A stretch of DNA of 64,000 bases from Caldicellulosiruptor kronotskyensis 2002 (GTDB taxonomy: Bacteria > Bacillota > Thermoanaerobacteria > Caldicellulosiruptorales > Caldicellulosiruptoraceae): the NCBI RefSeq assembly GCF_000166775.1, contig NC_014720.1, positions 186,001 through 250,000 on the forward strand, given 5' to 3'. How positions within the stretch are numbered: the stretch's first letter is position 1; every line of letters starts with the position of its first letter. Under the pieces are notes generated by a model. It saw nothing but the letters and a program-made list of their open reading frames with translations, ran no database searches and had not been told where the DNA came from. Position numbers and translations under genes: made by a program. Positions 53,949-64,000 of the stretch are shown here, piece by piece.

Positions 53949-53999
53949 AGGGGATGCTCATTTGGTGACAAAACATAAATGAGCATCCCCTTTTGTATT
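53947..53999 (+). terminator. rho-independent terminator
   Basis: A 17-bp perfect stem (AAAGGGGATGCTCATTT and its complement), a 13-nt loop and TTTTGTATT tail. It separates the GH43 region from the next transport operon. Confidence 0.85.
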
Positions 54000-54140
54000 A
54001 TATAAACAACATAAAGTAGTAATTTTATGATACCTATTGTAAAGTTAAGTACCTTTTTTAAATATATTTGACCATGTTATTATAAAATTGCACGACTAAA
54101 TCTATAAAAACAAAACAAAAAGTGAAGGGAGGAAGTTAAA

Positions 54141-55457
54141 TTGGTAAAAAATAAAAGGTTAATTGCACTTCTTGTATTAGTAGTTTTTACTTTTTCACTC
54201 TTTTTTACCTTCTCAACAGTTAATTGTGAAAAAGTCAAAGCTGCCTCAAACAAAGTAACACTTCGATTTATGTGGTGGGGAGGTGAAGCACGCCACAAGG
54301 CAACATTAGCTGCAATTCAGGCGTATATGAAGAAATACCCTAATGTAAGAATTAATGCAGAGTATGGTGGTATTGAAGGGTACATGCAAAAGCTTATCAC
54401 CCAGCTTGTGGGAAGAACCGCTCCTGATATTATCCAGATTGACGTTACATGGATAGGAGAACTTTCTGCACAGGGAGATTTCTTTGCAGACCTTAAAACT
54501 TTTAAAGAAGTCAACTTAAAGCCATTTGAAGAGAAGTTTTTAAAAGACTGGTGCTATTCAAATGGGAAACTCATAGGACTTCCAACAGGTGTAAATGCTT
54601 CGGCTATTCACTATAACAAGGACTTTTTTAAGAAATTTGGCATTCCAGAAAACAAGACATGGACATGGGAGGACATATTAACAACAGCTGAGATGGTTCA
54701 TAAAAAAGATAAGAACTACTATCTTTTGAATTTTGATGCAACAGTTTGCTATTATCTTTTAAAGACATATGTGCTTCAGAAAAAAGGTGGAAAATGGATA
54801 AATGATGATTACACAATGGGATTTGATAGAAAGACACTAATTGAGGCGTTCACCTATATTGATAAACTGTTTAAAGTAGGTGCTATTCAACCATTTTCTG
54901 AGAGTGCACCATTCCAAGGAAAACCTGAGCAAAATCCAAAATGGCTCAAAGGCGAGCTTGGGATGCTTTGGAATTGGACTTCAACCTTTGCAGCCAACAA
55001 AGCAAATATACCAAGCCTGTCTATGACAATGATACCTATAATGAAAAATGCAAAGAGCACAGCTGTAACTGTAAGACCGTCCCAGCTTTTAGCGGTGAAT
55101 AAATTGTCCAAGAATCCAAAGGAAGCAGCAAAGTTTATCAACTGGTTTTTAAATGATAAACAGGCTGCACTAATATTGAAAGATGTCAGAGGTGTTCCAG
55201 CAAGCTCAACAGCCAGAGAGGCACTTGAAAAAGAAAAGGCATTAGATCCAGTCATAACACAAATAACATCGGAGGCTCTGAAAAGAGCTGCACCACCTGA
55301 AAATGCACTTTCACAAAATCAAGAGCTTGAGAAAATAGCAACAGATGTTATTCAGCAGCTTGCTTACAAGCAGCTGACACCAACTCAAGCAGCTGACAAG
55401 CTCATGGCACTTTATAAACAAAAATTAGCTGAGATAAAGAGATTGCAATCCCGATAA
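54141..55457 (+). CDS. sugar ABC transporter substrate-binding protein
   Basis: Family 1 extracellular binding protein of 438 residues (CUT1 class). The signal region includes a Cys in STVNCEKV, but the preceding Asn does not fit a lipobox, and VKAAS fits signal peptidase I. The mature part starts KVTLRFMWWGGEARHK, with APDIIQIDVTWIGE, LPTGVNASAIHYNKD and FINWFLNDKQAA typical of the group. The TTG start lies 8 nt after GGGAGG. It is followed by two MalF/MalG-type permeases and a two-component pair, so it is the receptor of that importer. The ligand is probably a plant-wall oligosaccharide. Confidence 0.88.
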   Translation: MVKNKRLIALLVLVVFTFSLFFTFSTVNCEKVKAASNKVTLRFMWWGGEARHKATLAAIQAYMKKYPNVRINAEYGGIEGYMQKLITQLVGRTAPDIIQIDVTWIGELSAQGDFFADLKTFKEVNLKPFEEKFLKDWCYSNGKLIGLPTGVNASAIHYNKDFFKKFGIPENKTWTWEDILTTAEMVHKKDKNYYLLNFDATVCYYLLKTYVLQKKGGKWINDDYTMGFDRKTLIEAFTYIDKLFKVGAIQPFSESAPFQGKPEQNPKWLKGELGMLWNWTSTFAANKANIPSLSMTMIPIMKNAKSTAVTVRPSQLLAVNKLSKNPKEAAKFINWFLNDKQAALILKDVRGVPASSTAREALEKEKALDPVITQITSEALKRAAPPENALSQNQELEKIATDVIQQLAYKQLTPTQAADKLMALYKQKLAEIKRLQSR

Positions 55458-55474
55458 AGCAATTGGATGTATAT

Positions 55475-55530
55475 GGGGCTGTCAAAGAGGCAAAAGCCCT
55501 CCCGCTTTTGAGGTTGGCAGCCCCTTTTTG
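55475..55530 (+). terminator. partial terminator between binding protein and permeases
   Basis: An interrupted stem (outer 11 bp GGGGCTGTCAA, inner 7 bp CAAAAGC) followed by TTTTTG. Its position fits reduced transcription into the permease genes. Confidence 0.65.
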
Positions 55531-55582
55531 TTCAGGCTTTTAGTGTTACAGCATTTTTCTTTAAAAAAGGAGTGACAAATAA

Positions 55583-56479
55583 ATGACAGCAAACTTGAAA
55601 AGAAAAGATTTGGTTGGCCTTTTATATGTTTTGCCATGGCTTGTGGGATTTCTTGTTTTCAAATTGTATCCTTTTATAATGTCATTTGTGTATTCGTTTT
55701 GTGACTATAGTATGCTAAAACCACCCAAGTTTGTAGGACTTTATAACTTCATTTATATGTTCACAAAGGATGAGTTATTTCCAAAGGCACTTTTAAACAC
55801 CTTAAAGTATGTTATAATAACCGTTCCCCTCAAGATTTCGTTTGCTCTTTTTGTAGCAATAATATTAAACATGAAACTGAAAGGAATAAATCTTTTCAGA
55901 ACAGTATATTATCTTCCTTCTATCTTTGGTGGGTCTGTTGCGATTTCAATCTTATGGAGATTTTTGTTTATGAAAGAAGGTATAGTAAACAAATTTTTAG
56001 GATTATTTGGGATAGAAGGTATAAACTGGCTTGGAGATCCCAGAATAGCAATGTTTTCAGTGAGCCTTCTTGCGGTGTGGCAGTTTGGCTCATCTATGGT
56101 ACTATTTTTAGCAAGACTTAAAGAGATACCATCAGAACTTTACGAAGCAGCACTGGTTGATGGAGCATCAAGACTAAAAATGTTTACAAAGATAACTCTT
56201 CCTATGATTTCACCTATAATGTTTTTCAACCTTGTGATGCAGACAATAAATGCATTCCAAGAATTTACTGGACCGTACATCATCACAGGCGGTGGACCTG
56301 TCAATTCCACCTATCTTTTGAGTATGCTCATATATGACAATGCATTTAAGTATTTTAGAATGGGTTATGCGGCAGCACTTTCCTGGGTTCAGTTTGTGAT
56401 AATATTAATCTTTACTGCATTTATATTTAGGTCTTCTACCTATTGGACATATTACGAGTATGATGAAGGGAGGTTCTAA
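55583..56479 (+). CDS. sugar ABC transporter permease (MalF-type)
   Basis: Membrane permease of 298 residues with six predicted helices. The first lies in LYVLPWLVGFLVFKLYPFIMS. The EAA loop ELYEAALVDGASRLKMFTKI followed by LP contacts the ATPase. It pairs with the MalG-type permease that starts 6 nt after its stop. Together with the binding protein upstream it forms a CUT1 importer. No ATPase gene is in the window; such systems commonly use one shared MsmK-type ATPase encoded elsewhere. Confidence 0.92.
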   Translation: MTANLKRKDLVGLLYVLPWLVGFLVFKLYPFIMSFVYSFCDYSMLKPPKFVGLYNFIYMFTKDELFPKALLNTLKYVIITVPLKISFALFVAIILNMKLKGINLFRTVYYLPSIFGGSVAISILWRFLFMKEGIVNKFLGLFGIEGINWLGDPRIAMFSVSLLAVWQFGSSMVLFLARLKEIPSELYEAALVDGASRLKMFTKITLPMISPIMFFNLVMQTINAFQEFTGPYIITGGGPVNSTYLLSMLIYDNAFKYFRMGYAAALSWVQFVIILIFTAFIFRSSTYWTYYEYDEGRF

Positions 56480-56485
56480 AAAAAG

Positions 56486-57343
56486 ATGTACTCCCAGAAC
56501 AAAATAGTAAAAAATACTATTTCTCTTTTTATAACTTATGCTTTTTTGATTCTATTTGGACTGTTTATGATTTATCCACTTTTGTGGGTTGTATCTGCGG
56601 CATTTAAATCAAATGATGAGATATTCAAATCGCTGTCTTTATTTCCCCAAAAAATAGTTACAGACTCATTTATAAAAGGATGGCAGGGGACAGGGCAATA
56701 TACATTTGGTAGATTTTTCGCAAATAACTTTATACTTGTTATCCCAGTTGTATTTTTTACAATAATATCCTCTACACTTGTGGCATATGGGTTTGCAAGG
56801 TTTAATTTTCCACTGAAAAGATTATTTTTTGTGATACTAATTTCAACATTAATGCTGCCAGACTCTGTAAACCTTATTCCAAGATATATTCTTTTCAATG
56901 CATTTGGATGGGTAGATAGTTACAAACCCTTTATAATTCCATCAATGTTTGCATCAACTCCATTTTTTGTGTTTATGATGATACAGTTTATGAGAGGGCT
57001 TCCAAGAGAAATAGAAGAAGCTGCTATAATTGATGGCTGCAACTCTTTCCAGATACTTTTGCGTATAACTGGTCCTCTTTGTAAAACAGCAATGATTTCA
57101 ATGGGAATTTTCCAGTTTATCTGGACTTGGAATGACTTTTTAGGACCCCTTATATATATCAACAGCGTTGAAAAATACACAATTGCCCTTGGACTTAGAA
57201 TGTGTGTTGACAGTGCAGCTGCAATTGCTTGGAACCAAATCATGGCTATGACTGTTATAGCAATGCTACCGTGTATTATCATCTTCTTTGCTGCTCAAAA
57301 ATACTTCGTTGAAGGAATTGCAACAAGCGGAATAAAAGGTTAA
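56486..57343 (+). CDS. sugar ABC transporter permease (MalG-type)
   Basis: Membrane permease of 285 residues with six predicted helices, second subunit of the CUT1 importer. FMIYPLLWVVSAAFKSNDEI at the start, the EAA loop EIEEAAIIDGCNSFQILLRI, and the C-terminal FFAAQKYFVEGIATSGIKG are typical of MalG/LacG proteins. The gap of 6 nt to the upstream permease and the following regulator pair indicate one operon. Confidence 0.92.
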   Translation: MYSQNKIVKNTISLFITYAFLILFGLFMIYPLLWVVSAAFKSNDEIFKSLSLFPQKIVTDSFIKGWQGTGQYTFGRFFANNFILVIPVVFFTIISSTLVAYGFARFNFPLKRLFFVILISTLMLPDSVNLIPRYILFNAFGWVDSYKPFIIPSMFASTPFFVFMMIQFMRGLPREIEEAAIIDGCNSFQILLRITGPLCKTAMISMGIFQFIWTWNDFLGPLIYINSVEKYTIALGLRMCVDSAAAIAWNQIMAMTVIAMLPCIIIFFAAQKYFVEGIATSGIKG

Positions 57344-57431
57344 AGTAAGATATTGGTTTTGTGAAGGATATTTGAATAGTGTTATAATTTTAATTGAAAG
57401 GTGTTTTAAAATAAAAGGGGGCAGACCCTGT

Positions 57432-58190
57432 ATGTATTACAAGATGATTATTGTTGAAGATGAAAGTGAGATAAGACAGGGGCTTTTTACCTGCTTTCCA
57501 TGGGATAAACTTGGCTTTGAGGTTGTTGGCCTGTTTGAAAATGGAAAGCAGGCTTTAGATTATATTTTGCAAAATAAGGTTGATGTTGTTTTTTGTGATA
57601 TTAAAATGTCTGTGATGAATGGAATTGACTTTGCAAGGGTTTTGTTTTTAAATAACATCCCTGTAAAAGTTGTTTTTATAAGTGGTTATCAGGACTTTGA
57701 ATTTGCTCAAAAAGCAATGAAATATGGGGTAAGGTACTACATAACAAAACCAGCAACGTATGATGAGGTAATAGAGATATTTGGGCTAATAAAAAAAGAA
57801 CTTGACCTACAGTCAAAAAATCCGCAAACTCACAGTGAAGAAGAAAAAAAACATGATTTAATTTCTATTGACAATCCTGAAAATGTGATTGAAACTGTAA
57901 AAGAATATATAAATAAAAACTACAAAGAAGCAACCTTAGAGGATGCAGCAAAACTTGTCTATATGAATCCTTATTATCTCAGTCGTCTTTTTAAGTGCAA
58001 AACAGGGAAAAACTTTTCTGACTATTTAATGGAAGTCAGGATGAAGAAGGCTCTTTTGCTCATGAAAATTCCAATATATAAACTCCATGAAATAAGTGAA
58101 ATGGTTGGGTATAAAAATCCCAAAAACTTTACACGGGCTTTCAAAAAATATTTTGGCAAATCCCCATCTGAGTTTGTCCAGGAGAGATAA
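57432..58190 (+). CDS. YesN-type response regulator (REC + AraC HTH)
   Basis: Response regulator of 252 residues. The receiver domain (about 1-120) has MIIVEDESEIRQG, the phospho-acceptor in VVFCDIKMSVMNG and a Lys in YITKPATYDE. A short linker leads to a two-helix-turn-helix AraC domain (about 150-250) with NPYYLSRLFKCKTG and YKNPKNFTRAFKKYFG-KSP. A longer frame upstream lacks support; AAAAGGGGG lies 10 nt before this ATG. The kinase gene begins 6 nt after its stop. It lacks the long middle region of the regulator at 9918. Confidence 0.92.
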   Translation: MYYKMIIVEDESEIRQGLFTCFPWDKLGFEVVGLFENGKQALDYILQNKVDVVFCDIKMSVMNGIDFARVLFLNNIPVKVVFISGYQDFEFAQKAMKYGVRYYITKPATYDEVIEIFGLIKKELDLQSKNPQTHSEEEKKHDLISIDNPENVIETVKEYINKNYKEATLEDAAKLVYMNPYYLSRLFKCKTGKNFSDYLMEVRMKKALLLMKIPIYKLHEISEMVGYKNPKNFTRAFKKYFGKSPSEFVQER

Positions 58191-58196
58191 TCTGTC

Positions 58197-59981
58197 ATGA
58201 AAGGAAAAGATGGCCTCTATAAAAGCAGGTTATTCAAAAGGAATTTTTTCCAAATAGTAATTGTGCCAATTATTATAATACTAATTTTCGGATTTTTTTC
58301 ATGCTTAATAATAGAACAGTATGTAAAAAATGAAATAAACAAAAATTTAGAGACAATGCTAATTCAAAGTGAGAATAATATTGAGCTTATGCTTGGAGAG
58401 ATTGATTATCTTTTTATGGTGTTTGGAATAAACAAGGATGTGACTCTTCAAATAAAAAGAATTTTAAATTCTACATACTTTTCCTTAGAGGATATTTGGC
58501 AACTCAATATGTTTAAAAATGTTTTAAATTCAATCTCGTATTCAAAACCTTTTATACATTCAATTTATGTATATTTCAAAAATCCTGAAGGTAACTTTAT
58601 TGTTACTCCAGATGGTATAACAAATTTTCAATATTTTTATGATAATAAATGGTTTGAACAATATAAAAAGCACAGTGAACTTATGTGGATAGAAAGAAGA
58701 AAAATTCAGCCTTACAACTTTGCTGAAGAATCAGTTGATGTTCTGACAATCTACAAAAAGATAATTTCAGGATACTCAGATTTAGATGAAGGTGTTATTG
58801 TCCTCAATCTTTACTATGACCAAGTAAAAAAGCTTTTGAACCTTCCAAGTTCGATACCTGATCATGCAATGTATATATTAGACCAAAAAGGGAATATATT
58901 AGTATCTAACCAGTCAGATGATTCAAATATTTTGATCACAATTTCTAAGAAACCGGTTAAAAGCTTTTTGACAAAGAAGATAGCTTCAAAAAAATACAAC
59001 TTGACATTTGTATCAGTAATTCCAAAAGACTACCTTTATAGTATACCAATAAAACTTTTTAAAATTGCCATTGTAATGCTATTAATTTTTATAATTATTG
59101 CCTTTAGCGCATCTTATTACATAGCTAAAATGAATTACAGGAACATAAAAAAGATTATAGATACCATAAATTCAGCAACAGAAGGCAGACCTCTAAAAGA
59201 AGCAAATATTACATCTAATGATGAATATGGATATATTATGTATAACGTAATAAAGAACTTCATAGAAAAACACTACTTGACAACACGACTTCAAGCTTTA
59301 GAGCTTTTAGCTTTGCAATCTCAAATAAATCCTCATTTTTTGTTCAACACTTTAGAACACATATATCTAAAAACATTAGCTTTAACAAGATATCCTAATG
59401 AGGTCACAAAGATGATAGAAAATCTATCATCAATTCTCAAATATTCTCTTAGCAATCCACGGAGCACCATATTTTTGAAAGATGAAATCAAAGCAACCAA
59501 AGCATACATAGATCTTGTCAAGGCAAGATATAAAGAAAAATTTGATGTAATCTGGGACTATACTGAGGACGTGCTTGATGTAAAAGTAATGAAACTTCTT
59601 TTTCAGCCTCTGATTGAAAATTCAATCTATCACGGGATAAAACCTTGCGAAAAGAGATGTGGAATAAAAATCAGGATAAGAAAATTAAAAGATACCAGTG
59701 ATTGGCTTTGTATATGGGTAATTGACAATGGAATTGGGATGAGCAAAGAAAAGTTAGAGGAGGTACAAGGCAGGCTTTCACAGGATTTTGACTTTTCAGA
59801 TCATATTGGGCTTTTAAACACCAATGAAAGGTTAAAGCTCATCTATGGGGGTAACTTTAAACTCAAGGTTTGGAGCAAGCTGGGTTTGGGGACAATTGTA
59901 AAAATAATTCTTCCTGTTAATTTTGAGGACCGAAAGGAGAATGAAATAGATGCTAAGAAGACAGGATATTTATATCCGTGA
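58197..59981 (+). CDS. YesM-type sensor histidine kinase
   Basis: Membrane sensor kinase of 594 residues. Transmembrane helix 1 (about 17-37) and helix 2 (about 285-305) bracket a dCache-like extracytoplasmic sensor. HAMP-like and coiled-coil segments lead to the His_kinase motif QSQINPHFLFNTLEHIYLK (phospho-acceptor His near 380), with N-box PLIENSIYHGI and DNGIGMSKEKL in the ATPase domain. It probably senses a wall-derived sugar and drives the neighbouring importer operon through the YesN partner. Its 3' end overlaps the following GH43 start by 32 nt. Confidence 0.92.
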   Translation: MKGKDGLYKSRLFKRNFFQIVIVPIIIILIFGFFSCLIIEQYVKNEINKNLETMLIQSENNIELMLGEIDYLFMVFGINKDVTLQIKRILNSTYFSLEDIWQLNMFKNVLNSISYSKPFIHSIYVYFKNPEGNFIVTPDGITNFQYFYDNKWFEQYKKHSELMWIERRKIQPYNFAEESVDVLTIYKKIISGYSDLDEGVIVLNLYYDQVKKLLNLPSSIPDHAMYILDQKGNILVSNQSDDSNILITISKKPVKSFLTKKIASKKYNLTFVSVIPKDYLYSIPIKLFKIAIVMLLIFIIIAFSASYYIAKMNYRNIKKIIDTINSATEGRPLKEANITSNDEYGYIMYNVIKNFIEKHYLTTRLQALELLALQSQINPHFLFNTLEHIYLKTLALTRYPNEVTKMIENLSSILKYSLSNPRSTIFLKDEIKATKAYIDLVKARYKEKFDVIWDYTEDVLDVKVMKLLFQPLIENSIYHGIKPCEKRCGIKIRIRKLKDTSDWLCIWVIDNGIGMSKEKLEEVQGRLSQDFDFSDHIGLLNTNERLKLIYGGNFKLKVWSKLGLGTIVKIILPVNFEDRKENEIDAKKTGYLYP

Positions 59982-60831
59982 CCCTTTTATTATGCCTGTG
60001 AAAGAAAAAAGGGTGTACTATATGTTTGGTACAACTGATAAAAATTGCTGGGGAAATGAAAAAGCAACAGGCTTTGATTATTATGTAACCTATGACCTTG
60101 AAAATTTTGATGGGCCATATCCAGCATTCAGGCCTCCTCAGAATTTTTGGGCAGACAGAAATTTCTGGGCACCGGAGGTGCACTTTTATAACGGCAAGTA
60201 TTATATGTTTGCAACATTTTGCTCACCTGAGGGGAAAAGGGGGACTGCGATTCTTGTTTCAGATACTGTAGAAGGACCATATGTTGAACACAGTATTGGA
60301 CCTGTTACGCCAAAGGATTGGATGTGCCTTGATGGAACACTTTACATAGATGAAGATTCAAATCCATGGCTTGTATTTTGCCGTGAATGGGTTGAGGTTT
60401 ATGATGGTCAGATTTTAGCAGCAAGACTTTCAAATGATTTGAAAAGAGTTATTGATGAGCCCGTTTTACTCTTTACAGCCTCCAGCGCACCTTGGACAGC
60501 AAGTATAAGAGTTAAAGATGGCAGAGAATGTTTTGTTACAGATGGTCCGTTTTTATTCAGAACCCAAAACGGCACTCTTTTGATGTTATGGTCAAGCTTT
60601 GATAGTGAAAGAAGATACTGTGTTGGAGCTGCAAAATCACTGTCAGGCAATATTTTAGGTCCATGGCAGCACAAACCCGAGCCAATTTTTTCTAATGACG
60701 GTGGTCATGGCATGCTTTTTAGAACCTTTGAAGGTGACCTTATGCTTTCAATTCATAGTCCAAATTCAAGGGGCAGTGAGAGGCCTTTGTTTATAAAAAT
60801 TGATGAGAAAAATTTAGAAAATGAGTTTTGA
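59950..60831 (+). CDS. GH43-family glycosidase
   Basis: Single-domain beta-propeller of 293 residues without signal peptide. The base Asp is in YIRDPFIM (about residue 11), the second Asp in MCLDGTLYID, and the third catalytic position lies in FVTDGPFLFRT, where Asp stands where many GH43 enzymes have Glu. NFWAPEVHFYNGKYYMFATF and DGGHGMLFRTF are further family marks. AAAGGAG lies 9-10 nt upstream inside the kinase gene, and the 32-nt overlap couples it to the kinase. Substrate is probably an arabino- or galacto-oligosaccharide; activity needs testing because of the Asp. Confidence 0.82.
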   Translation: MLRRQDIYIRDPFIMPVKEKRVYYMFGTTDKNCWGNEKATGFDYYVTYDLENFDGPYPAFRPPQNFWADRNFWAPEVHFYNGKYYMFATFCSPEGKRGTAILVSDTVEGPYVEHSIGPVTPKDWMCLDGTLYIDEDSNPWLVFCREWVEVYDGQILAARLSNDLKRVIDEPVLLFTASSAPWTASIRVKDGRECFVTDGPFLFRTQNGTLLMLWSSFDSERRYCVGAAKSLSGNILGPWQHKPEPIFSNDGGHGMLFRTFEGDLMLSIHSPNSRGSERPLFIKIDEKNLENEF

Positions 60832-60839
60832 AAGAGAAA

Positions 60840-60871
60840 AGGGTTTATCCAAAATATTTTGGACAAACCCT
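60840..60871. terminator. bidirectional terminator between GH43 and beta-galactosidase
   Basis: Arms AGGGTTT/AAACCCT enclose the palindrome TCCAAAATATTTTGGA with one mismatch. CACTTTTTT follows on the plus strand and an A-rich stretch lies on the other side. Confidence 0.8.
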
Positions 60872-60878
60872 CACTTTT

Positions 60879-63965
<3,087 letters not shown>

Positions 63966-64000
63966 TCACCTCTTTTAGAAATTGTAACAAGGCTTTGTTT

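Overview
The window is AT-rich DNA from a low-GC Gram-positive anaerobe. Modular S-layer (SLH) glycanases, strong GGAGG ribosome-binding sites, frequent TTG/GTG starts and the gene repertoire point to Caldicellulosiruptor or a close relative. This is inferred from protein character only; no rRNA or other marker is present.

Layout. (1) 1-8.0 kb: a huge SLH-anchored beta-1,3-glucanase carrying both GH16 and GH55 domains (its 5' end lies outside the window), then a cytoplasmic GH88 unsaturated glucuronyl hydrolase. (2) 8.0-20.3 kb: a DUF72 gene; a minus-strand operon of two membrane-anchored sugar-binding proteins flanking a response regulator and a histidine kinase (a XylFII-LytS-like xylose-sensing module); the divergent xylose-type ABC importer xylF-xylG-xylH; and a chemoreceptor. 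(3) 20.4-25.0 kb: a minus-strand GntR/YtrA-type regulator with ABC exporters, including one frameshifted permease, under a perfect 26-bp palindrome. (4) 25.2-27.7 kb: tadA, an RsbW-like kinase and a cytoplasmic pectin methylesterase. (5) 27.9-33.0 kb: a DeoR regulator with an FGGY kinase, class II aldolase, TIM-barrel isomerase and 2-hydroxyacid dehydrogenase, a catabolic module of unknown substrate. (6) 33.2-40.8 kb: an IclR regulator, then KDPG aldolase, KDG kinase, KduI, KduD, a LUD protein, GH105 and GH28, i.e. cytoplasmic catabolism of galacturonate oligomers. (7) 40.9-50.4 kb: secreted pectin machinery, comprising a large protein with no recognised catalytic domain, a bifunctional PL1 pectate lyase/CE8 methylesterase, and an SLH protein with a glutamine-rich linker. 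(8) 50.5-64 kb: two sugar-binding proteins, MalF/MalG-type permeases without an ATPase, a YesN/YesM two-component pair, two GH43 enzymes and a GH2 beta-galactosidase.

How it fits together. Surface enzymes cut and de-esterify pectin. Binding proteins and permeases import the oligomers. GH28, GH105, GH88, GH43, GH2 and the cytoplasmic CE8 finish them inside. KduI-KduD-KdgK-Eda convert unsaturated uronate to pyruvate and glyceraldehyde-3-phosphate, and the DeoR-linked module probably handles another sugar. Strong hairpins without U-tracts fill nearly every gap in the secreted/transport block, which suggests differential expression by RNA processing. The points most worth following are the dual-receptor sensor kinase operon, the shared C-terminal module on two secreted pectin proteins beside an SLH protein, the CE8 unit that exists in secreted and cytoplasmic forms, and the orphan kinase-aldolase-isomerase pathway.
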